Assembly: GCF_019175365.1 (NCBI RefSeq) | Contig: NZ_CP059572.1 | Coordinates: 7,564,001 to 7,628,000, forward strand | Direction: 5' to 3' | Length of the DNA: 64,000 bases | Source: Actinomadura graeca | GTDB lineage: Bacteria > Actinomycetota > Actinomycetes > Streptosporangiales > Streptosporangiaceae | Shown here: positions 17,270 to 25,202 of the stretch, in pieces | Layout: each line of letters starts with the position of its first letter | How positions within the stretch are numbered: the first letter of the stretch is position 1 | Notes under the pieces: model-generated | What the model saw: only the letters and a program-made list of their open reading frames with translations | Database searches by the model: none | What the model was told of the DNA's origin: nothing | Program-made: the position numbers and the translations under genes

Positions 17270-18079
17270 ATGAGCGTGATGAAGCGAATGTCGATGATCT
17301 TCAAGTCCAAGGCGAACAAGGCCCTGGACCGCATGGAGGATCCTCGCGAGACGCTCGACTACTCCTACCAGCGCCAGCTGGAGATGCTGCAGAAGGTCCG
17401 TCGGGGGGTCGCCGACGTCGCCACCTCGCGCAAGCGTCTCGAGCTGCAGATCAACCAGCTCGAGGGCCAGCAGACCAAGCTGACCGAACAGGGCAAGAAG
17501 GCGTTGCAGGTGGGCCGCGAGGACCTCGCCCGCGAGGCGCTCACCCGCCGCGCGGGGCTCGACAGCCAGCTCGGCGACCTGCGCGCGCAGTACCAGCAGC
17601 TCCAAGGCGAGGAGGAGAAGCTCACGCTCGCCTCCCAGCGGCTGCAGGCCAAGGTCGACTCCTTCCGTACCCGCAAGGAGACGATCAAGGCGACCTACAC
17701 CGCCGCCGAGGCGCAGACGAAGATCAACGAGGCGTTCTCCGGCATCTCCGAGGAGATGGGCGACGTGGGTCTGGCGATCCAGCGCGCCGAGGAGAAGACC
17801 GAGACGATGAAGGCCCGCGCCGGGGCGATCGACGAGCTGCTGGCGTCCGGCGCCCTGGAGGACTTCTCCGGGCCCAAGGACGACATCCAGGCCGAGCTCG
17901 ACCGGATGGGCTCCGGCCCGGGCGTCGATCTGGAGCTGGAGCGGCTCAAGGCCGAGCTGGGCCAGGGCCCCGCGCCCAAGGAGCTGAGCCAGGGCACGCC
18001 GACCGCGCAGCCCCAGCAGCAGCCGCACGACACCCCGCAGCAGGCGCCGTGGCCGCAGAACCCCGGGGGTGCGCAGTGA
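17270..18079 (+). CDS. pspA: Phage-shock protein A (PspA/IM30, ESCRT-III-like)
   Basis: This 269-residue peripheral membrane coiled-coil protein binds and stabilises stressed membranes. It opens with MKRMSMIFKSKANKALDRM (amphipathic helix and hairpin start), followed by DPRETLDYSYQRQLEMLQKV and long heptad-rich helices to about residue 225. The tail is a Pro/Gln-rich low-complexity segment (QPQQQPHDTPQQAPWPQ) absent from E. coli PspA. The ATG at 17270 is used; Met4 or Met7 are possible alternatives. It overlaps the next gene by GTGA, making it the first gene of a Psp operon. Regulation is probably by envelope stress. Confidence 0.93.
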   Translation: MSVMKRMSMIFKSKANKALDRMEDPRETLDYSYQRQLEMLQKVRRGVADVATSRKRLELQINQLEGQQTKLTEQGKKALQVGREDLAREALTRRAGLDSQLGDLRAQYQQLQGEEEKLTLASQRLQAKVDSFRTRKETIKATYTAAEAQTKINEAFSGISEEMGDVGLAIQRAEEKTETMKARAGAIDELLASGALEDFSGPKDDIQAELDRMGSGPGVDLELERLKAELGQGPAPKELSQGTPTAQPQQQPHDTPQQAPWPQNPGGAQ

Positions 18080-18354
18080 TCGTCCGCCTCATGGGCGAGG
18101 GCCAGCTGGACGTCGCGGCCGACGACCTGTCCGCGCTGAACACCCTCGACGCCGAGCTGGAGTCGGCGATCGAGTCCGGCGACGAGACGGCCTTCCGCGC
18201 CGCGCTGCACGCCCTGCTGGACAACGTCCGCAAGGTGGGCACCCCGCTCCCGGCCGACAGCCTGGCGCCGTCCGAGCTGATCCTGCCCCCGGCGGACGCG
18301 CACATCGACGAGGTCCGCTCCATGCTGGGCGACGAGGGGCTGATCCCCGACTAG
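18076..18354 (+). CDS. pspAA: PspA-associated protein PspAA
   Basis: This 92-residue protein reads VIVRLMGEGQLDVAADDLSALNTLD and ends with DEVRSMLGDEGLIPD. It matches PspAA, the small alpha/beta partner regularly encoded after pspA in actinobacteria and archaea. The GTG start at 18076 overlaps the pspA stop (GTGA), a strong sign of coupled translation. It has no membrane helix and probably binds PspA at the membrane surface. A weak 7-bp hairpin (18379-18400) lies in the 109-nt gap before htpX. Confidence 0.88.
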   Translation: MIVRLMGEGQLDVAADDLSALNTLDAELESAIESGDETAFRAALHALLDNVRKVGTPLPADSLAPSELILPPADAHIDEVRSMLGDEGLIPD

Positions 18355-18463
18355 GCGGTGCCGCGGCCGACGGCCGTGGGACCGCTCCACAGGGCGGTCC
18401 AGGCACAAAAACCCGGTCTCGTGCGTTCCTACGACTGAAAGCGGGAGAACTGGGGGGTTCGCA

Positions 18464-19381
18464 ATGGCCCGGACGCGTTACGCCTCCGACCGGGGGCTGA
18501 CGTCGCGCATGCTCGTGACCATGTTCCTGCTGGGGCTGGTCTACGTCGTCTTCGTGTCGGCGTTCTTCGTGATCACGCCGAAGTTCGGGATGATCGCGCT
18601 GGGCGTCGCGGTCCTGTTCCTGCTGGCCCAGTACTTCTTCTCCGACCGGCTGACCATGTTCGCCATGCACGGCCGGGAGGTCTCCGCCGAGGAGGCGCCC
18701 GAGCTGCACGGCGTCATCGACCGCATCTGCGCCATGTCGGACGCGCCGAAGCCGAAGGTCGCGATCGCCGACACCGACGTCCCCAACGCCTTCGCCACCG
18801 GCCGCAACCAGAAGAAGGCCGTCGTCTGCGTCACGACCGGGCTGCTGCGCCGCCTCGACCCCGTCGAGCTGGAGGGCGTCCTCGCGCACGAGATGGCCCA
18901 CATCGCGCACAAGGACGTCGCGGTCATGACGATCGCCTCCTTCCTCGGCATCTGCGCGGGCCTCATCACCCGGTTCGGGCTGGAATGGGGCCTGTGGGGC
19001 GGCTTCAACCGCCGCGACGGCGACCAGAACACCGGCCTCGTCCTGCTCGCCGTGATCGCGGTCAGCGCCGTCGCGTACGCGGTCAGCTTCCTGCTCACCC
19101 GGGCCCTGTCGCGCTACCGGGAGCTGTCGGCCGACCGGGCCGCCGCGCTGCTCACCGGCCGCCCGTCCGCGCTGGCCAGCGCGCTGACGAAGGTCACCGG
19201 CGAGATCGCCCGGATCCCGACGAACGACCTGCGCTCGGCCCAGGCGTTCAACGCCTTCTTCTTCACCCCGGCGTTCGGCAAGGGCTTCAGCATCTCCTCG
19301 CTGTTCTCCACCCACCCGCCGCTGGACCGGCGGCTCGCGCAGCTGTCGGCGATCTCCGACCAGCTCGGCAGGGGAGCCTGA
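18464..19381 (+). CDS. htpX: HtpX-like M48 membrane metalloprotease, copy 1
   Basis: This 305-residue zinc protease has two N-terminal transmembrane helices (FLLGLVYVVFVSAFFV and MIALGVAVLFLLAQYFF), zinc motif HEMAH near residue 142 in VLAHEMAHIAHKD, further helices, and the third zinc ligand in SRYRELSADRAAALLTG. It degrades damaged membrane proteins under envelope stress. GGGGGG precedes the ATG at 18464. Its stop overlaps the pspAB start (TGATG). The position directly behind pspA-pspAA links it to the Psp response. Confidence 0.95.
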   Translation: MARTRYASDRGLTSRMLVTMFLLGLVYVVFVSAFFVITPKFGMIALGVAVLFLLAQYFFSDRLTMFAMHGREVSAEEAPELHGVIDRICAMSDAPKPKVAIADTDVPNAFATGRNQKKAVVCVTTGLLRRLDPVELEGVLAHEMAHIAHKDVAVMTIASFLGICAGLITRFGLEWGLWGGFNRRDGDQNTGLVLLAVIAVSAVAYAVSFLLTRALSRYRELSADRAAALLTGRPSALASALTKVTGEIARIPTNDLRSAQAFNAFFFTPAFGKGFSISSLFSTHPPLDRRLAQLSAISDQLGRGA

Positions 19382-19950
19382 TGGGATTCCTGGACACGCT
19401 GCTCGGCCGGTCCAAGCCGGTCAAGCCCGACCTCGACCGGCTGTTCGCGCTGTCCAACGCTGCGATCACACTGGAGGCGGCGACCGGGTTCACGCCGACC
19501 GGGCTCGGCTCGGTGTGCTTCCGCGCGGCCGAAGGGGGCGCGTTCGCGCGGCTCCAGCGCGACGTCCAGGAGCTGCTGGACGCCGACGAGGGCCCCAAGG
19601 TCGAGATCAGCACCGACTCCTACGGCTACACCTGGCTGCTCGCCGCGCACCCGCCCGAGGACCTGCCCGGCCTCGTCACCGACCTGCACGCCGTGAACGC
19701 GACGCTGGAGTCGGGCGGGTTCGGGCCGCACCTGCTGTGCTCGCTGGCCGGATTCACCGGCCCGGACGGGCGGCGCCTCGCGCTGGTCTACCTCTACAAA
19801 CGCGGCACCTTCTACCCGTTCGCGCCGCTGCCCGGCGACAAGCGCGACAACGCGCTCGAACTCCAGGTGCGCGGCGCGGTCGGCGCCGACCTGCCCTTCG
19901 AGGACGACCTCGGCCGCTGGTTCCCCGTCTGGGGCGCCCCGGGCCTCTGA
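19381..19950 (+). CDS. pspAB: PspA-associated protein PspAB, copy 1
   Basis: This 189-residue soluble protein begins MGFLDTLLGRSKPVKPDLDRLFAL and ends GRWFPVWGAPGL, a signature of the actinobacterial PspAB family encoded next to htpX. Recognisable blocks are EAATGFTPTG, LVTDLHAVNATLE and YLYKRGTFYPFAPL. It has no catalytic motif or membrane segment. The start overlaps the htpX stop. Its molecular role is unknown; genetic association with HtpX suggests an adaptor or regulator of that protease. Confidence 0.88.
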   Translation: MGFLDTLLGRSKPVKPDLDRLFALSNAAITLEAATGFTPTGLGSVCFRAAEGGAFARLQRDVQELLDADEGPKVEISTDSYGYTWLLAAHPPEDLPGLVTDLHAVNATLESGGFGPHLLCSLAGFTGPDGRRLALVYLYKRGTFYPFAPLPGDKRDNALELQVRGAVGADLPFEDDLGRWFPVWGAPGL

Positions 19951-20043
19951 CCGGCCCCTGACCGGCCGGTTCGCCCGCGGTGTCGAGTCCTTCTGTGTCA
20001 TGCGACGCTGATCGCCGGGCGGCCGCCGCCCTAACGTCGGCCC

Positions 20044-20958
20044 ATGGGGCCCACGCGTGACGCGCCCGACTCCGGGCTGACCTGGCGGATGCTCGCCACC
20101 ATGACCCTCGTCACCGTCGTGTACGCGGCGGCGGTGCTGCCCGCGTTCCTCGCGGGCCCCGCCTGGGGGGCCGCGGCGGCCGCCGTCGCCGCCGCCCTCG
20201 CGGTGGCGTCGTCGCGGTGGGCGGACCGGCTGGCGCTGTACGCGATGGACGCCCGCCTCGTCGACGCGGACGAGGAGCCGGACCTGCACGCGGTCCTCGA
20301 CCGGCTGTGCATGTCGTCGGGGCTGCCGAAGCCGCGCCTGGCCGTCTCCGCGCTCGGCATCCCGAACGCCTTCGCCGCCGGGTCGGGGCCCGGCACGGCG
20401 GTGGTGTGCGTGACCGACGGCCTGCGCGCCCGCCTCGAACCGGCGGAGGTCGCCGCCGTGCTCGCCCACGAGACCGCGCACGTCGCCAACCGGGACGTGC
20501 TCGTCACGGCGGTCGCCTCCTTCCCGGCCCTGGCCGCCGGGCTGTTCCTCGGCCGGTGGACGGACCTGTTCCGCGGCGGCCGGCGGGGAGCCGCTCGCGC
20601 GGCCGCGTGGGGCGCCGGGCTCCTCCTCCTGCCGGCGGCCGTCGCGGCGGCCCTGCTGCACGGCGCGGGCACGCTGGTCGGCCTGGCGCTGTCGCGGCAC
20701 CGGGAGCTGTGCGCCGACTCGACGGGGGCGCTGCTGACCGGACGGCCCGCCGACCTCGCGTCCGCCCTCGGCAAGGTCGACGACGGGCTGCGGGACGCGT
20801 CCAGGGACGAGCGGCGCGCGCTGCGTCCCGTGCGGGCCCTGTGCGTGGCGGCGGCGCGCGGGGAGGGCGCGGCCGGGCTCCTGTCCACCCATCCGACGCT
20901 GGCGCGGCGCACGGAGCGGCTCACCGCGATCTCCCGCCGCCTCGCGAGCGGAGGCTGA
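20044..20958 (+). CDS. HtpX-like M48 membrane metalloprotease, copy 2
   Basis: This 304-residue paralogue of the preceding HtpX keeps two N-terminal helices, zinc motif HETAH (LAHETAHVANRD, near residue 141) and the distal ligand in RHRELCADSTGALLTG. It is more Ala-rich and more diverged than copy 1, and its central FLGRWTDLFRGGRRG loop differs. All catalytic residues are retained, so it should be active. It starts 94 nt after pspAB copy 1 and lies 4 nt before a second pspAB-like gene. Confidence 0.93.
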   Translation: MGPTRDAPDSGLTWRMLATMTLVTVVYAAAVLPAFLAGPAWGAAAAAVAAALAVASSRWADRLALYAMDARLVDADEEPDLHAVLDRLCMSSGLPKPRLAVSALGIPNAFAAGSGPGTAVVCVTDGLRARLEPAEVAAVLAHETAHVANRDVLVTAVASFPALAAGLFLGRWTDLFRGGRRGAARAAAWGAGLLLLPAAVAAALLHGAGTLVGLALSRHRELCADSTGALLTGRPADLASALGKVDDGLRDASRDERRALRPVRALCVAAARGEGAAGLLSTHPTLARRTERLTAISRRLASGG

Positions 20959-20962
20959 CTCG

Positions 20963-21562
20963 GTGGGCCTCCTGGACGGGCTGCTCGGCCGTCCCGCGCC
21001 CGCCGTCCCCGACCTGGACCGGCTGTTCGCCCTGCCCGGCGCCGCGGCGGCGCTGGAGGCCGCGACGGGCCTGGTCCCCACCGGCGGCGGCGCCGTCTGC
21101 CACCGCCTCGTGGAGGGCGGCCCGTTCGGCGCGTTCGGGCGGGCGCAGCGCGAGGTGACCCGGCTGCTCGGGCACCCCGCCGCCGCGGGCGGGCCGTGCG
21201 AGGCCGGGACGAGCGGAGGCCCCCACGGCTGGGTCTGGGTGCACGTCGCCCACCCGCCCGGCGCCCTCGGACGGCTCGTGGGCGACCTGCACCTGGTCAA
21301 CGCGACCCTGGACGCCGCCGGATACGGCCCCTACCTGCTGTGCACGGTGGTGGGGTTCCGCAGGGACGGCTCCGCGCGGCCGTTGCTCCTCGTCCACCCG
21401 CACGGACGCGGGACGTTCTACCCGTTCGCGCCCAGCCCAGGGGAAGCCCGGCACCGCGACGGCGCCCTGGAGGCCCGAGTCCGCGACGCCCTCTCCGGGG
21501 AGCTGCCGATCGAGCAGGACACCGCCCGCCGGTTCCCCGTCTGGGACGCCCCCGGCCTGTGA
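20963..21562 (+). CDS. PspAB-like protein, copy 2
   Basis: This 199-residue paralogue of PspAB starts with GTG (MGLLDGLLGRPAPAVPDLDRLFAL) and ends RRFPVWDAPGL. The shared blocks EAATGLVPTG, LVGDLHLVNATLD and GRGTFYPFAP align with copy 1 throughout. It has a small Gly-rich insertion near residues 72-85 and different central residues. The arrangement htpX-pspAB-htpX-pspAB indicates an old tandem duplication of the pair. It converges with nadA, 10 nt away. Confidence 0.86.
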   Translation: MGLLDGLLGRPAPAVPDLDRLFALPGAAAALEAATGLVPTGGGAVCHRLVEGGPFGAFGRAQREVTRLLGHPAAAGGPCEAGTSGGPHGWVWVHVAHPPGALGRLVGDLHLVNATLDAAGYGPYLLCTVVGFRRDGSARPLLLVHPHGRGTFYPFAPSPGEARHRDGALEARVRDALSGELPIEQDTARRFPVWDAPGL

Positions 21563-21572
21563 ACCCGGACGA

Positions 21573-22727
21573 TCACGGCAGGGCGAGCATCTGGTCAAGG
21601 GCCACCCGCGCGTAGTGGGCCGTCTCCTCTTCCACCTGGATGACGTTCTCGACCTCGCCGCGCACCAGGGACTCCAGCGACCACACCAGGTGCGGCAGGT
21701 CGATGCGGTTCATCGTCGAGCAGTAGCAGACCGTCTTGTCCAGGAACATCACGTTCTTGTCCGGGTGGGCGCCCGCCAGCCGCCGGACGAGGTTCAGCTC
21801 CGTGCCCACGGCCCACGACGACCCGGGCTCGGCCTCCTCCAGCGTCCGGATGATGTACTCCGTCGACCCGATCCGGTCCGCGGCGGTGACGACCTCGTGC
21901 CGGCACTCGGGGTGGACGAGGACGTTGACGCCGGGCACGCGGGCCCGGACGTCGTCCACCGACTCCTTGCTGAACCGGCCGTGCACCGAGCAGTGGCCGC
22001 GCCAGAGGATCATCTTGGCGTCCCGCAGGTCCTGGTGCGCCAGCCCGCCGTCGCGGCGATGCGGGCTGTAGACGACGCAGTCGTCCAGGGAGAAGCCCAT
22101 CTCCAGGACGGCGGTGTTGCGGCCGAGGTGCTGGTCCGGCAGGAACAGGACCTTCTTACCCTTGGCGTAGGCCCATTCCAGGGCGCGCTTGGCGTTGGAG
22201 GAGGTGCAGACCACGCCCCCGTGCCGTCCGACGAAGCCCTTGATGTCGGCGGAGGAGTTCATGTAGGTGACGGGGACGACGTCGTCGGCGATGCCGGCGT
22301 CCTCCAGGACGTCCCAGCACTCCTCGACCTGGTCGAACGTCGCCATGTCGGCCATCGAGCAGCCCGCGCCGAGGTCCGGCAGGATCACCCGCTGGTGGGC
22401 GGCGGTCAGGATGTCGGCCGACTCCGCCATGAAGTGCACGCCGCAGAACACCACATAGGGCGCCTCGGGCCGCGCCGCCGCCTCCCGGGCGAGCTTGAAC
22501 GAGTCGCCGGTGACGTCGGCGAACCGGATGACCTCGTCGCGCTGGTAGTGGTGGCCGAGGACGAACACGCGGTCGCCGAGCGCCGCCTTCGCCGCGGCGG
22601 CGCGCTCGACCAGCCGGGGGTCGGACGCGGGCGGCAGCTCGCCGGGACAGTCCACGCCGCGCTCGCTGGCCGGGTCGGCGCCGCTGCCGAGCAGCAGCAG
22701 CGGAAGGTCGCGCACCGGGGTGGTCAC
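21573..22727 (-). CDS. nadA: Quinolinate synthase A
   Basis: This 384-residue [4Fe-4S] enzyme condenses iminoaspartate with dihydroxyacetone phosphate to quinolinate in NAD synthesis. Conserved elements are VLGHHYQRDEVI, CGVHFMAESADIL, PDLGAGCSMAD, ILWRGHCSVHGRF, HPECRHEV, STEYII and TVCYCSTMNRI. The cluster cysteines lie in the CGVHFMAE, HPEC/HCSVH and CYCSTM regions. The GTG at 22727 follows GGAGGGAGACTCCC. nadB and nadC are not in this window. It is divergent from the A-type Fe-S carrier gene, which may help mature its cluster. Confidence 0.95.
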   Translation of the reverse strand: MTTPVRDLPLLLLGSGADPASERGVDCPGELPPASDPRLVERAAAAKAALGDRVFVLGHHYQRDEVIRFADVTGDSFKLAREAAARPEAPYVVFCGVHFMAESADILTAAHQRVILPDLGAGCSMADMATFDQVEECWDVLEDAGIADDVVPVTYMNSSADIKGFVGRHGGVVCTSSNAKRALEWAYAKGKKVLFLPDQHLGRNTAVLEMGFSLDDCVVYSPHRRDGGLAHQDLRDAKMILWRGHCSVHGRFSKESVDDVRARVPGVNVLVHPECRHEVVTAADRIGSTEYIIRTLEEAEPGSSWAVGTELNLVRRLAGAHPDKNVMFLDKTVCYCSTMNRIDLPHLVWSLESLVRGEVENVIQVEEETAHYARVALDQMLALP

Positions 22728-22752
22728 GGGAGTCTCCCTCCTGCGACGGGGC

Positions 22753-22774
22753 TTATCGTCGCTTTGACGACTAA
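22753..22774. promoter_or_regulatory. Inverted repeat TCGTC-N5-GACGA in front of nadA
   Basis: TTATCGTCGCTTTGACGACTAA contains 5-bp inverted arms (TCGTC/GACGA) flanked by TTA and TAA, 26 nt before the nadA start. The GTC-AAAGC-GAC core read on the nadA strand is reminiscent of actinobacterial NrtR-type NAD operators, but that match is from memory and unverified. Confidence 0.4.
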
Positions 22775-22964
22775 TCATGGCACATCCGGGCAAGTCTGGC
22801 GGTGTGACGTAGACCGCACCGCCCGGGGGAGTTAAACCGGGCCGGGAAGCGGAATGGCTTTGTGGCGAGGTACGTTGTCCTAACGGAGTGAGGTCGTTCG
22901 ACGTCCTCGGACACAAGCGACAGTTCGCCGCACCCGCGGCGCGGCAGACCCGGGAGCTGAACAC

Positions 22965-23327
22965 ATGACGGTTTCAGGCGAGACGACGCAGGAGACCACG
23001 CAGCAGGGCGTCATCATCACCGACGCCGCCGCCGAGAAGGCCAGGGGCCTGCTTGAGCAGGAGGGCCGTGACGACCTTGCGCTGCGTGTCGCCGTGCAGC
23101 CGGGGGGCTGCTCCGGTCTGATCTACCAGCTCTTCTTCGACGAACGGGAGATGGACGGCGACCAGGTCCAGGACTTCGGCGGCCTCGCGGTCCGGGTGGA
23201 CCGCATGAGCGCCCCGTACCTGACCGGCGCCACCATCGACTTCGTCGACACGATCGAGAAGCAGGGGTTCACGATCGACAACCCCAACGCCTCCGGCTCC
23301 TGCGCCTGCGGCGACTCCTTCAACTGA
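22965..23327 (+). CDS. erpA: A-type iron-sulfur carrier/insertion protein (ErpA/HesB/IscA)
   Basis: This 120-residue protein belongs to the HesB/IscA family, which carries Fe-S clusters to apoproteins. The three conserved cysteines are visible: GGCSG near residue 49, and GSCACGDSFN at the C-terminus (near 113 and 115). ITDAAAEKARGLLEQEG and LRVAVQPGGCSGL are family signatures. ATG at 22965. It is divergent from nadA (an Fe-S enzyme) and upstream of the PfkB kinase, the arrangement also seen around mycobacterial Rv2204c. Confidence 0.94.
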   Translation: MTVSGETTQETTQQGVIITDAAAEKARGLLEQEGRDDLALRVAVQPGGCSGLIYQLFFDEREMDGDQVQDFGGLAVRVDRMSAPYLTGATIDFVDTIEKQGFTIDNPNASGSCACGDSFN

Positions 23328-23348
23328 GCGCGGCGCAAGCGTCACGCA

Positions 23349-23384
23349 AAGGGCGGCCCGGACGATTGTTTCCGGGCCGCCCTT
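23349..23384 (+). terminator. Strong hairpin after the Fe-S carrier gene
   Basis: AAGGGCGGCCCGG (23349-23361) pairs perfectly with CCGGGCCGCCCTT (23372-23384) around a 10-nt loop, 22 nt after the stop. The 13-bp stem is among the most stable in the window. It separates this gene from the kinase downstream. Confidence 0.75.
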
Positions 23385-23494
23385 CGCCGTCGCGGGGTGC
23401 GCGCGGCGGCGAGGTGTGGTCCGATGGGAAGTAGTCTTTCCGGGTTGAAACAGCCGGTGAACAGCCGGACGACCACGACGAGGAGAGCGACGCC

Positions 23495-24481
23495 GTGCGC
23501 ATCGCCGTGACTGGCTCCATTGCCACCGACCATCTGATGACCTTCCCCGGAAGGTTCACCGACCAGCTCCTGCCCGATCAGCTCGATCAGGTGTCGCTGT
23601 CGTTCCTGGTGGACGAGCTGGAGATCCGCCGCGGCGGCATCGCCGCCAACATCTGCTTCGGGATGGGGAGCCTCGGCAAGGGCTCGATCCTCGTCGGCTC
23701 CGTCGGCGACGACTTCGCCGACTACCGCTCCTGGCTCGACCGGCACGGCGTCGACACCGCCTCCGTGCACGTGTCCGAGATCCACCACACCGCCCGGTTC
23801 CTGTGCACCACCGACCAGGACCAGAACCAGATCGCCACGTTCTACGCCGGCGCGATGAGCGAGGCCCGCTCCATCGAGCTCGGCCCGGTCGCCGACCGCG
23901 TCGGCGGCCTCGACCTCGTCGTGGTCAGCCCCAACGACCCCGAGGCCATGCTCCGGCACACCGAGGAGTGCCGCTCCCGCGGCATCCCGTTCGCGGGCGA
24001 CCCGTCCCAGCAGCTCGCCCGCATGGACGGCGCGGACGTCCGCCGCCTCATCGACGGCGCCGCGTACCTGTTCACCAACGAGTACGAGAAGGCCCTCTGC
24101 GAGGAGAAGACCGGCTGGCCGGGCAAGGAGATCCTCTCCCGCGTCGGCGTCCGCGTCACCACCCTCGGCGCCAAGGGCGTCGTCATCGACCGCGAGGGCG
24201 AGGAGGGCCTGCACGTCCCGGCGGTGTCCGTGGAGAACGTCGTCGACCCCACCGGCGTCGGCGACGCCTTCCGCGCCGGGTTCCTGTCGGCCACCGCCTG
24301 GAACCTCCCCCTGGAGCGCGCCGCGCAGGTCGGCAACGCCATCGCCGCCCACGCCCTAGAGGCCGCGGGCCCGCAGGAGTACACCCTCTCCGGCCGGGCC
24401 TTCCTGGACCGCTTCGCCACCACCTACGGCAGCGACGCCGCAGACGAGGTGGCCCCCCACCTGGCCTGCCCCACCCCGTAA
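23495..24481 (+). CDS. PfkB-family carbohydrate/nucleoside kinase (AdoK-like)
   Basis: This 328-residue ribokinase-fold kinase has an N-terminal substrate motif RRGGIAANICFGMG near residue 46, SVGDDFADYRSWL, and the C-terminal catalytic motif DPTGVGDAFRAGF (near 250-262) with the catalytic Asp and anion hole. Its position between an A-type Fe-S carrier and ctaC matches Mycobacterium adoK (Rv2202c), an adenosine kinase of the PfkB family. Adenosine is therefore the best-guess substrate, although a sugar cannot be excluded. The GTG at 23495 follows GAGGAG. A strong terminator follows. Confidence 0.88.
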   Translation: MRIAVTGSIATDHLMTFPGRFTDQLLPDQLDQVSLSFLVDELEIRRGGIAANICFGMGSLGKGSILVGSVGDDFADYRSWLDRHGVDTASVHVSEIHHTARFLCTTDQDQNQIATFYAGAMSEARSIELGPVADRVGGLDLVVVSPNDPEAMLRHTEECRSRGIPFAGDPSQQLARMDGADVRRLIDGAAYLFTNEYEKALCEEKTGWPGKEILSRVGVRVTTLGAKGVVIDREGEEGLHVPAVSVENVVDPTGVGDAFRAGFLSATAWNLPLERAAQVGNAIAAHALEAAGPQEYTLSGRAFLDRFATTYGSDAADEVAPHLACPTP

Positions 24482-24507
24482 GCGGCAGCAAGCACACACG
24501 CACAGAC

Positions 24508-24543
24508 GATGGCCGCGCCCACAAGGGCGCGGCCATCCGTTTT
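24508..24543 (+). terminator. Intrinsic terminator of the PfkB kinase gene
   Basis: GATGGCCGCGCCC (24508-24520) and GGGCGCGGCCATC (24525-24537) form a perfect 13-bp stem closed by an ACAA loop and followed by CGTTTT. It begins 27 nt after the kinase stop. Confidence 0.85.
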
Positions 24544-24682
24544 CCACCCCTCCGCAGCCCGCCCCTGGCACGCGGAAGGTGGAAGCGAGCGCCTGATGGG
24601 GAGGGCGGCGGGTGAAGTGCCTATGGCGTGCGGGAGGTGGAAGCGGGGGGCGCGCGTCGCCTGGACTGAGGAGGAAGCGAGC

Positions 24683-24890
24683 GCAAGCGAGCGCCCGACG
24701 AGGGAAGGCGGCGCATAAAGCGCCCCTCGCCGCCGAGCGGAGGCGAGGCAATGAGTAGGTGCAAGCGAGCGCCCGACGAGGGAAGGCGGCGCATAAAGCG
24801 CCCCCCGCCGCCGAGCGGAGGCGAGGCAATGAGTAGGTGCAAGCGAGCGCCCGACGAGGGAAGGCGGCGCATAAAGCGCCCCCCGCCGCG
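24683..24890. repeat. Tandem 78-bp repeats, two full copies and one partial
   Basis: Copies begin at 24683, 24761 and 24839; the last breaks off after about 52 nt. They are nearly identical (one T/C difference seen between copies 1 and 2). Each unit contains the palindrome GGCGCATAAAGCGCC-like hairpin (GGCGC-ATAAA-GCGCC). Degenerate related sequence extends upstream to about 24575. The 78-bp period is divisible by three, so frames stay open on both strands. I do not consider those frames genes, because they carry no start signal and only repeat-derived peptides. The array fills the gap between the convergent kinase and tusA-like genes. Confidence 0.9.
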
Positions 24891-24908
24891 ACGCCGGAGG
24901 CGGCGCCA

Positions 24909-25202
24909 TCAATACGTGCGGCGGATGTGGAAGCCCCAGCCGCCTTGGGCGAGGGTCTCCTCCCAGACGAAGTCCTGGGATTTCATGCGGCACCAGGCGG
25001 GGACGTCGGTGCGGGCGGCGGCGTCGTCGGCGAGGACGGCGACGATCTCGCCGACGGGGACCTCGCGGATGCGTTCGGCGAGCATGATGATCGGGATGGG
25101 GCATTTGCGGCCGAGCGCGTCGATGACCAGGACCGGCGGCGGTCCCGCGGGCTCTGCGGGGGGCGGCGGCTCCTCGCTCTTGGCGCGGCCTCGGAACCTC
25201 AT
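24909..25202 (-). CDS. TusA/SirA-family sulfur carrier protein
   Basis: This 97-residue protein has a Glu/Pro-rich N-terminal tail, then VLVIDALGRKCPIPIIMLAE with the CPxP motif (active Cys at residue 34) that accepts persulfide sulfur in the TusA family. The C-terminal half (ADDAAARTDVPAWCRMKSQ) is typical and includes a second cysteine. The ATG at 25202 overlaps the cysteine desulfurase stop by 4 nt, so the two are translationally coupled. That strongly suggests direct sulfur transfer from the desulfurase. The final acceptor (tRNA, Moco or other) is unknown. Confidence 0.9.
   Translation of the reverse strand: MRFRGRAKSEEPPPPAEPAGPPPVLVIDALGRKCPIPIIMLAERIREVPVGEIVAVLADDAAARTDVPAWCRMKSQDFVWEETLAQGGWGFHIRRTY

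Noticed and set aside
24683..24890. CRISPR array
   Set aside because: The repeats are contiguous 78-bp units without unique spacers, and no cas genes are nearby.
24751..25104. Open frames with repeated peptides (MSRCKRAPDEGRR; LYAPPSLVGRSLAP) on both strands of the tandem repeat array
   Set aside because: They stay open only because the repeat period is a multiple of three. There is no Shine-Dalgarno sequence, conserved domain or consistent codon bias.
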